From: Streptomyces sp. NRRL S-244
GTDB lineage: Bacteria; Actinomycetota; Actinomycetes; Streptomycetales; Streptomycetaceae
NCBI RefSeq assembly: GCF_000717915.1
Contig: NZ_JOCX01000039.1
Location: forward strand, 1 to 37,753
Length of the DNA: 37,753 nt
Reading direction: 5' to 3'
Shown here: in pieces, positions 7,326 through 15,882 of the stretch
Layout of the letters: each line of letters opens with the position of its first letter
Position numbering within the stretch: the stretch's first letter is position 1
Notes under the pieces: model-generated
The model's input: the letters and a program-made list of their open reading frames with translations, nothing else
Told to the model about the DNA's origin: nothing
The model's database searches: none
Made by a program: the position numbers and the translations under genes

Positions 7326-8286
7326 GTTCGCACAACAGGTGCAGGCTGCGCCAGCCCTCGTCCAGCGGCATCCCGCCGCACAGCGGGTGCAGCACCAGGT
7401 TCCCCGCCTCGCCCGCCCCCCGGGCGTACGCGACCGCCTCGTCCGGGGTCAGCACCCGGTACACGCCCTCCGCGCGCAGCTCCGCCACCGAGCGCGCGGC
7501 CGACCGTACGGCGCTGCGGATGTCCTTCGACTGCCACGAGGCGTACATGCCCGCCTCGTGCAGGAAGCGGTCGCCGTACTCGGCCCAGACCCGGTCCGGG
7601 TCCTCCGCGATGTGCAGCAGCGGAGTCTCGGCCGCGGGCATCATGCAGAAGCCATCCGTCCCGTGCTCCGCGAGCTGCGCCTGGTAGTACGCCTCCAGCT
7701 CCGGCAGGTGCGCGCTGGGGAAGAACGGCAGCCCGAGCCGGGCCGCACGGCGGGCCGCGGCCTTGGAGCTGCCCCCGACCAGGAGCAGCGGGTGCGGCTG
7801 CGTGAACGGCCGCGGGGTGACCCGTACGGTACGGCCGCGGTACTCGAACGGCTCGCCGGTCCACGCCCGCAGCAGGGTCTCCAGCAGCTCGTCCTGGAGC
7901 CGGCCGCGCCGGCCCCACTCGACGCCGTGCTGCTCGTACTCCTCGGGCCGGTAGCCGATGCCCGCGACCGTGACGAGACGGCCGCCGCTCAGCAGGTCGA
8001 GGACCGCGATGTCCTCCGCCACCTTCAGCGGGTCGTACAGCGGGCCGATGATCGCCGAGACGGTGACCGCGATCCGGCGGGTGGCGCCGAAGACCGCGCC
8101 CGCGAAGGCGAACGGCGAGGGCAGCCAGTTGTTGGCGGCGCCGTGGTGCTCCTCGGTCTGGACGGTGTCGATGCCGCGGTCGTCCGCGTACCTCGCCATC
8201 TCCAGCGCGGCCTTGTAACGGGCGGAGAGGGTCTCGGGGGTGCCGTTCGGGTCGACGAGATTGAACCGGGCCACGGTGATGGGCAT
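7300..8286 (-). CDS. LLM-class (luciferase-like) flavin-dependent oxidoreductase
   Basis: A 328-residue cytoplasmic monooxygenase-type protein of the bacterial luciferase superfamily, which uses reduced flavin (FMN or F420) to oxidise small molecules. It begins MPITVARFNLVD and contains the typical early TEEHHG motif (residues 45-50), the GRLVTVAGIG(Y) segment with R-P-E-E-Y, and the flavin-binding LLLVGGSSKAAARRAARLG region near residues 170-190. Start ATG 8286 has a GGGGGA ribosome site that is part of a 13-bp hairpin. It follows the permease gene by 63 bp on the same strand and is probably its operon partner, so a permease-supplied substrate is plausible. The substrate cannot be read from sequence. 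Confidence 0.88.
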   Translation of the reverse strand: MPITVARFNLVDPNGTPETLSARYKAALEMARYADDRGIDTVQTEEHHGAANNWLPSPFAFAGAVFGATRRIAVTVSAIIGPLYDPLKVAEDIAVLDLLSGGRLVTVAGIGYRPEEYEQHGVEWGRRGRLQDELLETLLRAWTGEPFEYRGRTVRVTPRPFTQPHPLLLVGGSSKAAARRAARLGLPFFPSAHLPELEAYYQAQLAEHGTDGFCMMPAAETPLLHIAEDPDRVWAEYGDRFLHEAGMYASWQSKDIRSAVRSAARSVAELRAEGVYRVLTPDEAVAYARGAGEAGNLVLHPLCGGMPLDEGWRSLHLLCEQVLPRLKD

Positions 8287-8292
8287 GGAGAA

Positions 8293-8333
8293 GTCCCCCT
8301 TCGCCGGATGTGGGTGCGCGGGCGAAGGGGGAC
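8293..8333 (-). promoter_or_regulatory. Hairpin masking the ribosome site of the flavin oxidoreductase
   Basis: On the transcribed strand, a 5' arm GTCCCCCTTCGCC, a 15-base loop and the perfectly complementary arm GGCGAAGGGGGAC lead directly into TTCTCC-ATG. The 3' arm is the only Shine-Dalgarno-like sequence. A second hairpin, CTGACG-TGG-CGTCAG (8339-8353), covers the stop codon of the upstream permease. Together they fill the intercistronic space. Confidence 0.65.
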
Positions 8334-8349
8334 GTTAGCTGACGTGGCG

Positions 8350-9852
8350 TCAGTTGGACAGGGATCCGGCGGAGGCGAGCGCGGGCTCCCCGGCCCCGGC
8401 CGCGGGGGCGGCCGGAGCCGCCGTGCGCGGCAGTACGGCGTACAGCACGCCGGACGTGACGATGCCGGCCGCCCAGCCCAGGCCGTTCTGCCCGATCCAG
8501 GTGTCGGCGAGCGGCCCGCCGAACCAGTCGACCTTGGTGAAGAGCAGCCCCACGACCAGGGCCACGCCCCACGCGGTCATGGCCTGCCAGGCGTACCCGC
8601 CCCGGTACCAGTAGGCGCTGGTGCGGGTGGTGTCCAGCAGCGCGGCGCCGTCGTACGAGGTCCTCCGCAGCATGTCGACGCCGAAGACGCCGATCCACGC
8701 GGAGAACGCCACGGCCAGCAGCGTCAGGAAGGAGATGAACGAGCCGAAGAAGCTGGTCGCGACCACCATCAGCAGGAAGCCGAAGACCAGGCTGATGACG
8801 GCGTTGACGCTGACGGCCGCCGCGCGCGGGACCTTGATGCCGAGGGTCTGCGCCGTGAAGCCGGCCGAGTACATGGACATCGAGTTGATCAGCAGCATGC
8901 CGACGAGCGCGATCAGCAGGTACGGCACCGCGATCCAGGCGGGCAGCAGATTGCCGATGAAGGAGACCGGGTCCTGCGCCGTGGCCAGGTCCGGGGTGCC
9001 GACCGCCATGACCGCGCCCATGAGCACCATCGGGATCACGACGACGGCCGCGCCGCCGATCGTCGCGCCGACCATGCCCTTGGCGGAGGCCGTACGCGGC
9101 AGGTAGCGGGTGAAGTCCGGGCCGGACGGGACCCAGCTGATGCCGCCCGCGGCGATGGTGCCGATGCCGGCGATCATCATCGCCGTCGAGCCGGCCGGCT
9201 TGTCGAAGACGGCGGACCAGTCGGTCTCCGCGACCAGATAGCCCAGCACGAGCACGCTGAAGGCGCCGAAGAGGTACGTCGACCAGGTCGAGCACTTGCG
9301 CAGCGCGCTGATGCCGAGGCCCGACACCAGGAAGGTGCAGCCGACGAAGAGCAGCAGGGTGACCATGATCAGGGCGGTGTTCTTCCGCACGCCGAACAGC
9401 AGGTCCAGCACGGTGAGCATGGCGAAGGCGCCGCTGACCGCGTTGATGGTCTCCCAGCCCCAGCGGGCGACCCAGATCAGGGCGCCGGGGAAGAGGTTGC
9501 CGCGCTGGCCGAACACGGCCCGCGAGAGCGCCATGCCGGGGGCGCCGCCGCGCTTGCCGGCGATCGAGATCAGCCCGACGATCCCGTACGAGACGACCGG
9601 CGCGGCGATCGCCACGACCAGCACCTGCCAGATGTTGAGCTTGTTGAAGATGACCAGGCCGGCGCCCATGGTCAGCAGCAGCACGCTGATGTTGGCGGCG
9701 ACCCAGGTGGGCACGAGCTCGCGGACCCGGCCGCTGCGCTCGCTGTCCGGGACGGGCTCCAGGCCGCGGGTCTCCACCGACGTCTCGGCCGAGGCCGGGG
9801 CGGAGGTCTCGGTCGGCGTCGGTATCGCGCCGTCGGCGGGCTCGGCAGGCAT
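8350..9852 (-). CDS. NCS1-family nucleobase (cytosine/purine-type) permease
   Basis: A 500-residue inner-membrane symporter. ATG 9852 is chosen because GGAG lies eight bases upstream; a longer reading from 9921 lacks a ribosome site. After a polar N-terminus of about 45 residues, some twelve hydrophobic segments follow. NCS1 features include the WVAANISVLLLTMGAG segment, the conserved ARWGWETINAVSGAFA region, GGISWVPSGPDFTRYLPR (a typical cytosine permease motif) and a SMSMYSAGFTAQTLGI segment. The C-terminus is Ala/Pro-rich. NCS1 carriers import cytosine, purines, allantoin, hydantoins or thiamine precursors; which one cannot be decided here. It is the first gene of a likely two-gene leftward operon with the flavin oxidoreductase, divergent from ftsY. 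Confidence 0.88.
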   Translation of the reverse strand: MPAEPADGAIPTPTETSAPASAETSVETRGLEPVPDSERSGRVRELVPTWVAANISVLLLTMGAGLVIFNKLNIWQVLVVAIAAPVVSYGIVGLISIAGKRGGAPGMALSRAVFGQRGNLFPGALIWVARWGWETINAVSGAFAMLTVLDLLFGVRKNTALIMVTLLLFVGCTFLVSGLGISALRKCSTWSTYLFGAFSVLVLGYLVAETDWSAVFDKPAGSTAMMIAGIGTIAAGGISWVPSGPDFTRYLPRTASAKGMVGATIGGAAVVVIPMVLMGAVMAVGTPDLATAQDPVSFIGNLLPAWIAVPYLLIALVGMLLINSMSMYSAGFTAQTLGIKVPRAAAVSVNAVISLVFGFLLMVVATSFFGSFISFLTLLAVAFSAWIGVFGVDMLRRTSYDGAALLDTTRTSAYWYRGGYAWQAMTAWGVALVVGLLFTKVDWFGGPLADTWIGQNGLGWAAGIVTSGVLYAVLPRTAAPAAPAAGAGEPALASAGSLSN

Positions 9853-9894
9853 GCGGTACTCCGGTGGGCAGGGCGTACGGGTAAGTCGCCCATC

Positions 9895-9921
9895 ATCGTA
9901 GATGTGCCGCCAAGTCCACAA
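9895..9921 (-). promoter_or_regulatory. Possible promoter for the NCS1 permease
   Basis: On the reverse strand TTGTGG, a short 15-bp spacer and TACGAT lie about 43 bp before the start codon. The -10 fits TANNNT; the spacing is short, so this is tentative. Confidence 0.3.
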
Positions 9922-9980
9922 ATAGAGACTTACGGCCCAGCCGGAACCGCCGGAGACGGGGGTCCGGGGCCGCCGTGGCC

Positions 9981-9986
9981 GATACT
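9981..9986 (+). promoter_or_regulatory. Putative -10 of ftsY, near-leaderless
   Basis: GATACT lies nine bases before the ATG of ftsY, with no Shine-Dalgarno sequence between. This would place the transcript start within a few bases of the start codon. No clear -35 is visible. Confidence 0.4.
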
Positions 9987-9995
9987 GGACGGGTT

Positions 9996-11216
9996 ATGGA
10001 CATCCTCATCCTTGCTGTAGTCATCGCCCTGGTCGCGGTCGGCGCGATCAGCGGGCTCGTGGTCAGCAGCCGCAAGAAGAAGCAGCTGCCGCCCTCGCCG
10101 CCGCCGAGCACGCCGACCATCACTGCCCCGCCCGCCGAACCGCAGGTGGGGGAGGACGCCGTAGAGACGGCGGAAGAACCCCGCCGCACGATCGAGGAGG
10201 TCGTCCTCCCCGAAGCGGAGGCTGCGGCTCCCGAGGCGCCCGCCGTCGTCGCCGAGCCCGAGGCGCCGGCCGCCCCCGAGATCGAGGTGCCCGAGCCCAC
10301 CGCCGGCCGCCTGGTCCGGCTGCGCGCCCGCCTCGCCCGGTCGCAGAACTCGCTCGGCAAGGGGCTGCTCACGCTGCTGTCGCGCGAGCACCTCGACGAG
10401 GACACCTGGGAGGAGATCGAGGAGACCCTCCTGATCGCCGACGTCGGTGTCGTGCCGACGCAGGAGCTCGTGGACCGGCTCCGCGAGCGGGTCAAGGTGC
10501 TCGGCACCCGCACCCCCGCGGACCTGCGCGCCCTGCTCAAGGAGGAGCTGCTGACCCTGGTCGGCACCGACTTCGACCGCGCCGTGAAGACCGAGAGCGG
10601 CACCGACACCCCGGGCGTCGTGATGGTCGTCGGCGTCAACGGCACCGGCAAGACCACCACCACCGGCAAGCTGGCCCGCGTGCTCGTCGCCGACGGCCGC
10701 TCCGTGGTGCTCGGCGCGGCCGACACCTTCCGCGCCGCCGCCGCCGACCAGCTCCAGACCTGGGGCGACCGCGTGGGCGCCCGTACGGTGCGCGGCCCCG
10801 AGGGCGGCGACCCGGCCTCGATCGCCTACGACGCGGTCAAGGAGGGCATCGCCGAGGGAGCCGACGTGGTGCTCATCGACACCGCCGGCCGCCTCCACAC
10901 CAAGACCGGCCTCATGGACGAGCTCGGCAAGGTCAAGCGCGTCGTGGAGAAGCACGGCCCGCTGGACGAGGTCCTGCTGGTCCTGGACGCCACCACCGGC
11001 CAGAACGGCCTGACCCAGGCCCGCGTCTTCGCCGAGGTCGTGGACATCACCGGCATCGTGCTGACCAAGCTCGACGGCACCGCCAAGGGCGGCATCGTCG
11101 TCGCCGTCCAGCGCGAGCTCGGCGTCCCGGTCAAGCTCGTCGGCCTCGGCGAGGGCCCCGACGACCTCGCGCCCTTCGAGCCGGAGGCGTTCGTGGACGC
11201 CCTGATCGGCGACTGA
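9996..11216 (+). CDS. ftsY: Signal recognition particle receptor FtsY
   Basis: FtsY is the membrane-bound SRP receptor GTPase that docks Ffh-ribosome complexes at the Sec translocon. The 406-residue protein starts MDILILAVV at 9996; an upstream in-frame start at 9975 would place a polar tail before the membrane segment. Residues 2-24 form an N-terminal transmembrane anchor, followed by a stop-transfer S-R-K-K-K, then an acidic Pro/Glu linker to about residue 105 and the NG domain. GTPase motifs: GVNGTGKTT at 213-221, DTFRAAAADQL, DTAGRLH and TKLDGTAKGG. An N-terminal membrane segment in place of only an amphipathic helix is usual for actinobacterial FtsY. It ends at a strong terminator shared with the convergent next gene. 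Confidence 0.96.
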   Translation: MDILILAVVIALVAVGAISGLVVSSRKKKQLPPSPPPSTPTITAPPAEPQVGEDAVETAEEPRRTIEEVVLPEAEAAAPEAPAVVAEPEAPAAPEIEVPEPTAGRLVRLRARLARSQNSLGKGLLTLLSREHLDEDTWEEIEETLLIADVGVVPTQELVDRLRERVKVLGTRTPADLRALLKEELLTLVGTDFDRAVKTESGTDTPGVVMVVGVNGTGKTTTTGKLARVLVADGRSVVLGAADTFRAAAADQLQTWGDRVGARTVRGPEGGDPASIAYDAVKEGIAEGADVVLIDTAGRLHTKTGLMDELGKVKRVVEKHGPLDEVLLVLDATTGQNGLTQARVFAEVVDITGIVLTKLDGTAKGGIVVAVQRELGVPVKLVGLGEGPDDLAPFEPEAFVDALIGD

Positions 11217-11237
11217 GCGCAGCCCGTACGCATGACG

Positions 11238-11271
11238 GCGCCCCCGCGTTCCGCCCGGAACGCGGGGGCGC
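11238..11271. terminator. Bidirectional terminator between ftsY and the prim-pol gene
   Basis: A perfect 15-bp stem GCGCCCCCGCGTTCC / GGAACGCGGGGGCGC with a GCCC loop, 21 bp after the ftsY stop and 13 bp beyond the end of the convergent gene. No T tract follows, which is common in Streptomyces. Confidence 0.8.
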
Positions 11272-11284
11272 TGCCGTATGCCCT

Positions 11285-11959
11285 CTAGCGCCGCAGCCGG
11301 TGGCAGATGTACGCGAGGGTGCCGAGCAACAGCCGGGCCTGCGGCGGGCCGCCCGCGGAGTCCAGCGCGGGCGGGCGCAGCCAGCCGACCGGGCCCAGGC
11401 CCGCGTGGTCGGACGGCGGGGCGGTCAGGAAGGCGCCGGGCCCCAGGGCCCGCAGGTCGAGGTCGGCGTCGTCCCAGCCCATCCGGTACAGCAGCTGCGG
11501 CAGCTCGGCGGCCGCGCCCGGGGCCACGAAGAACTGGGCCCGGCCGTCCGGGGTCGCGGTGACCGGCCCGAGCGGCAGGCCCATCCGCTCCAGGCGCACC
11601 AGCGCCCGGCGCCCGGCCTCCTGCGAGACCTCGATGACGTCGAAGGCGCGGCCGACGGGGAGCAGTACCGCCGCGCCGGGGTAGCCGCCCCAGGTCTCGG
11701 TGACCTCGTCGAGGGTGGCGCCGGCCGGGACCGTCGGGGCGAGGGGCAGCGGATGGGCCCCGGGCGCGCTGCAACTCGTATGACCGCAGGAGCAGCCGCG
11801 GGCGGGGGCCGCGGCCCGGGCGCCGGGGACCACGTCCCAGCCCCACAGTCCGGTGTACTCCGCGACCGCCGTGCACTCCGACGTCCGGCCGCGGCGCCGC
11901 GAGCCGGAACGGAACTCCTTGGTGCTGCGGCTGCCGCCGATCGTGAAGCCCATGCCCAT
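11285..11959 (-). CDS. Standalone bifunctional primase/polymerase (prim-pol) N-terminal-type domain protein
   Basis: A 224-residue protein starting MGMGFTIGG; GGAGG lies just upstream of ATG 11959, and the in-frame ATG 11953 two codons later is equally possible. An Arg-rich N-terminus is followed by Y-T-G-L-W-G-W-D-V-V-P-G, resembling the opening strand of archaeo-eukaryotic prim-pol folds, then a cysteine cluster C-S-C-G-H-T-S-C at about residues 56-63, and an acidic G-W-D-D-A-D-L-D-L segment. There is no helicase or primase C-terminal domain, unlike plasmid and phage primases. Such solo proteins are widespread in Streptomyces and usually annotated only by the domain. Catalytic competence is not demonstrated. 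Convergent with ftsY and divergent from nsdA. Confidence 0.75.
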   Translation of the reverse strand: MGMGFTIGGSRSTKEFRSGSRRRGRTSECTAVAEYTGLWGWDVVPGARAAAPARGCSCGHTSCSAPGAHPLPLAPTVPAGATLDEVTETWGGYPGAAVLLPVGRAFDVIEVSQEAGRRALVRLERMGLPLGPVTATPDGRAQFFVAPGAAAELPQLLYRMGWDDADLDLRALGPGAFLTAPPSDHAGLGPVGWLRPPALDSAGGPPQARLLLGTLAYICHRLRR

Positions 11960-12093
11960 GCCCCCTCCAACGGGTCGGACGCGCAGGTGGTTACGACGTC
12001 GGTGGGACGGGATGCGGGGCCGGGTGCGAGCCCGGTGCCCGGAGGGGCTGCCCGGCGCACTCCTCGCCGCGCGCGCCCCTGCTGCACTCCCGT

Positions 12094-12122
12094 ACATCCG
12101 ATCGTTTTCGCCTCGGTGTCAA
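12094..12122 (-). promoter_or_regulatory. Candidate promoter of the prim-pol gene
   Basis: On the reverse strand a perfect -35 TTGACA is followed after 17 bp by GGATGT, a poor -10. The leader would be about 125 nt. Confidence 0.4.
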
Positions 12123-12186
12123 GTGAATCGCGCCTGGCGGGTGGCTAGTTCATTCAAAGGGGTGGCGAATGGTGGCGTTTCTGGAA

Positions 12187-12216
12187 TCGACCTCGCGGAG
12201 GGGGTGATCGTAGGAT
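12187..12216 (+). promoter_or_regulatory. Candidate nsdA promoter
   Basis: TCGACC, 18-bp spacer, TAGGAT. The -10 is an excellent Streptomyces match. Predicted start near 12223, giving a leader of roughly 140 nt that contains the 15-codon reading frame. Confidence 0.5.
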
Positions 12217-12286
12217 TACTTTCAGTGCACCAAACCCCGAAGGCGGGCCGTCCGTGGTTATGCCGGAGGCAACCTGTGGAGGATCT

Positions 12287-12334
12287 GTGAAGGTCCGTGG
12301 CGGCGCTCGCCGGCCCAGCCAGGGTTTCGTGTGA
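12287..12334 (+). CDS. Possible 15-residue leader peptide upstream of nsdA
   Basis: GTG 12287 preceded by a perfect GGAGG four bases upstream, reading V-K-V-R-G-G-A-R-R-P-S-Q-G-F-V and stopping with TGA at 12332-12334. The stop is ten bases before a possible nsdA GTG at 12344 and 28 before the one at 12362. The Arg-rich composition and position would suit a translational leader for nsdA. It may equally be chance; evidence is only the ribosome site and placement. Confidence 0.3.
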   Translation: MKVRGGARRPSQGFV

Positions 12335-12361
12335 AGAGGCTGAGTGGATGGGGGCGTTCCA

Positions 12362-13867
12362 GTGAGCGGCAACGGCGCAAGCGGAACGAGCGTGGAGCCG
12401 GAGGTCCCGGGCTCCGCGGCCCGCAATGAGCAACTGACCTCCTGGTTCGTCCGCAGCGGCTGGTCGAAGGGCGAGCTCGCCCGCCAGGTGAACCGGCGCG
12501 CCCGGCAGATGGGCGCCCACCACATCAGCACGGACACCTCCCGGGTGCGCCGCTGGCTCGACGGCGAGCAGCCCCGCGAGCCCGTCCCGCGGATCCTGTC
12601 CGAGCTGTTCTCCGAGCGCTTCGGCTCCGTCGTCGCCATCGAGCAGCTGGGGCTGCGCACCGCCCACCAGACGCCCTCCGTCTCCGGCGTCGACCTGCCC
12701 TGGGCCGGCCCGCAGACCGTCGAGCTGCTCGGTGAGTTCTCCCGCAGCGACCTGATGCTGGCCCGCCGCGGCTTCCTGGGGACCTCGCTGGCCCTCTCCG
12801 CCGGCCCCGCCCTCATCGAGCCCATGCAGCGCTGGCTCGTCCCGGTCGCCGCCGCCGACCAGGGCCCCCGCGAGGCGGGTGCTTCCGGCGCCCTCAGCGG
12901 CCACCGCCCGCCCCGGCTCTCCGAACCGGAACTCGGCCTCCTCGAAGCCACCACCGTCATGTTCCGCCAGTGGGACGCCCAGTGCGGCGGCGGACTGCGC
13001 CGCAAGGCCGTCGTGGGCCAGCTGCACGAGGTGACCGACCTGCTCCAGGAGAACCACCCGGCCCCCGTCATGCGCCGGCTCTTCAAGGTCGCCGCGGAAC
13101 TCGCCGAACTGGCCGGCTGGATGAGCTACGACATCGGGCTGCACCCCACCGCGCAGAAGTACTTCGTCCTCGCGCTGCACGCCGCCAAGGAGGGCGGGGA
13201 TAAGCCGCTCGGCTCGTACATCCTCTCCAGCATGAGCCGCCAGATGATCCACCTCGGCCGCCCCGAGGACGCCCTGGAACTCATCCACCTCGCCCAGTAC
13301 GGCAGCCGCGACTGCGCCGGCCCGCGCACCCAGGCCATGCTGTATGCGATGGAGGCCCGCGCCTACGCCAACATGGGCCAGCCCAGCCGCTGCAAACGAG
13401 CCGTCCGGATGGCCGAGGACACCTTCTCCGACGTCGACTTCGGCGGCGAGCCCGAACCCGACTGGATCCGGTTCTTCTCCGAGGCCGAGCTGAACGGCGA
13501 GAACTCCCACTCGTACCGCGACCTGGCCTACGTGGCCGGGCGCAGCCCCATGTACGCCTCGCTCGCCGAACCGGTGATGCAGCGGGCCGTGGACCTCTTC
13601 GAGAAGGACGACGAGCACCAGCGCTCGTACAGCCTCAACCTGATCGGCATGGCCACCGTGCACCTGCTCCGGCGCGAGCCCGAGCAGGCCGTCGTCCTCG
13701 TCGACCGCGCCCTGAAGGTGGCGGAAAAGGTGCGCTCCGAACGGGTCAATACGCGGATCCGCAAGACCGTCGACACCGCCGCCCGTGAGTACGGAGACGT
13801 CGCCGACGTGGTCCAGCTGACCGACCAGCTCGCCTCCCGGCTCCCCGAAGCCGCGGAGGCCGTCTGA
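12362..13867 (+). CDS. nsdA: NsdA-type negative regulator of sporulation and antibiotic production
   Basis: NsdA was described in S. coelicolor as a TPR-containing protein whose loss increases sporulation and antibiotic production. The protein here is 501 residues from GTG 12362 (GGGGG seven bases upstream); GTG 12344 with GAGG four bases upstream is the alternative. Residues 22-98 look like a helix-turn-helix-type domain (W-S-K-G-E-L-A ... S-R-V-R-R-W-L-D-G-E). Residues 200-490 are Ala/Leu-rich helical repeats consistent with TPRs, including AMLYAMEARAYANMGQPSR and a later LIGMATVHLLRREPEQAV. Between them a segment RRGFLGTSLALSAG (135-148) resembles a Tat motif but is far from the N-terminus. 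Position next to ftsY and amtB matches S. coelicolor SCO5582. Own promoter region; stands alone. Confidence 0.9.
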   Translation: MSGNGASGTSVEPEVPGSAARNEQLTSWFVRSGWSKGELARQVNRRARQMGAHHISTDTSRVRRWLDGEQPREPVPRILSELFSERFGSVVAIEQLGLRTAHQTPSVSGVDLPWAGPQTVELLGEFSRSDLMLARRGFLGTSLALSAGPALIEPMQRWLVPVAAADQGPREAGASGALSGHRPPRLSEPELGLLEATTVMFRQWDAQCGGGLRRKAVVGQLHEVTDLLQENHPAPVMRRLFKVAAELAELAGWMSYDIGLHPTAQKYFVLALHAAKEGGDKPLGSYILSSMSRQMIHLGRPEDALELIHLAQYGSRDCAGPRTQAMLYAMEARAYANMGQPSRCKRAVRMAEDTFSDVDFGGEPEPDWIRFFSEAELNGENSHSYRDLAYVAGRSPMYASLAEPVMQRAVDLFEKDDEHQRSYSLNLIGMATVHLLRREPEQAVVLVDRALKVAEKVRSERVNTRIRKTVDTAAREYGDVADVVQLTDQLASRLPEAAEAV

Positions 13868-13894
13868 CGGTCCGCGCGGCCGCCCCCGAAGGCC

Positions 13895-13968
13895 CCGGCC
13901 GCGGCAGTCACCCCGTGAAGCCCGATCAGGCTCCCCCAGCCAGGTCCCCCGGGTACTGCCGCGGCCGG
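13895..13968 (+). terminator. Long-loop inverted repeat after nsdA
   Basis: CCGGCCGCGGCAGT (13895-13908) pairs perfectly with ACTGCCGCGGCCGG (13955-13968), a 14-bp stem with a 46-base loop. It begins 28 bp after the nsdA stop, so it likely ends the transcript, although the loop is long for an intrinsic terminator. Confidence 0.5.
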
Positions 13969-13985
13969 TTTGCGTCCCGGTCCCG

Positions 13986-14032
13986 TTCATGGACGCGTAA
14001 CACAGCCGACCTCTTCGTCACGGACGCGAAAC
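13986..14032 (+). promoter_or_regulatory. Two GlnR-type nitrogen boxes upstream of amtB
   Basis: TTCAT-GGACGC-GTAAC (13986-14001) and GTCAC-GGACGC-GAAAC (14017-14032) share an identical central hexamer and are spaced 31 bp, about three helical turns. The second is a perfect match to the Streptomyces GlnR pattern GTNAC-N6-GAAAC; the first is degenerate. Placement upstream of amtB-glnK-glnD, a known GlnR target, supports activation under nitrogen limitation. The 316-bp spacer 13868-14183 holds no gene. Confidence 0.75.
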
Positions 14033-14183
14033 ACCCAGCGGCGCCGCCGGAAACCCCCCTGCGCGAATCTCAGGGCCAATAACCGGCCAGCCCCCAGGCC
14101 CCCACCCCCCGGCCTTACGCCTTGCGCCGCTCAGGTTTTCACGATCGCCCGCACGCGAACGTACCGACGACGAGGAGACGCCG

Positions 14184-15865
<1,682 letters not shown>

Positions 15866-15882
15866 GCGACGGGAGCTCCTGG

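Larger units (their letters stand above)
11960..12361. other. Divergent regulatory region between the prim-pol gene and nsdA
   Basis: About 400 bp without a full-size gene. It contains candidate promoters on each strand (12094-12122 reverse, 12187-12216 forward) and a 15-codon leader reading frame with its own GGAGG (12287-12334). The remainder shows nothing I can name. Confidence 0.55.

Noticed and set aside
12496..12510. NsdA as a DNA-binding repressor or Tat-exported protein
   Set aside because: The helix-turn-helix-like domain is unproven and the RRGFL motif (residues 135-139) is internal, so neither export nor a defined DNA target can be claimed.
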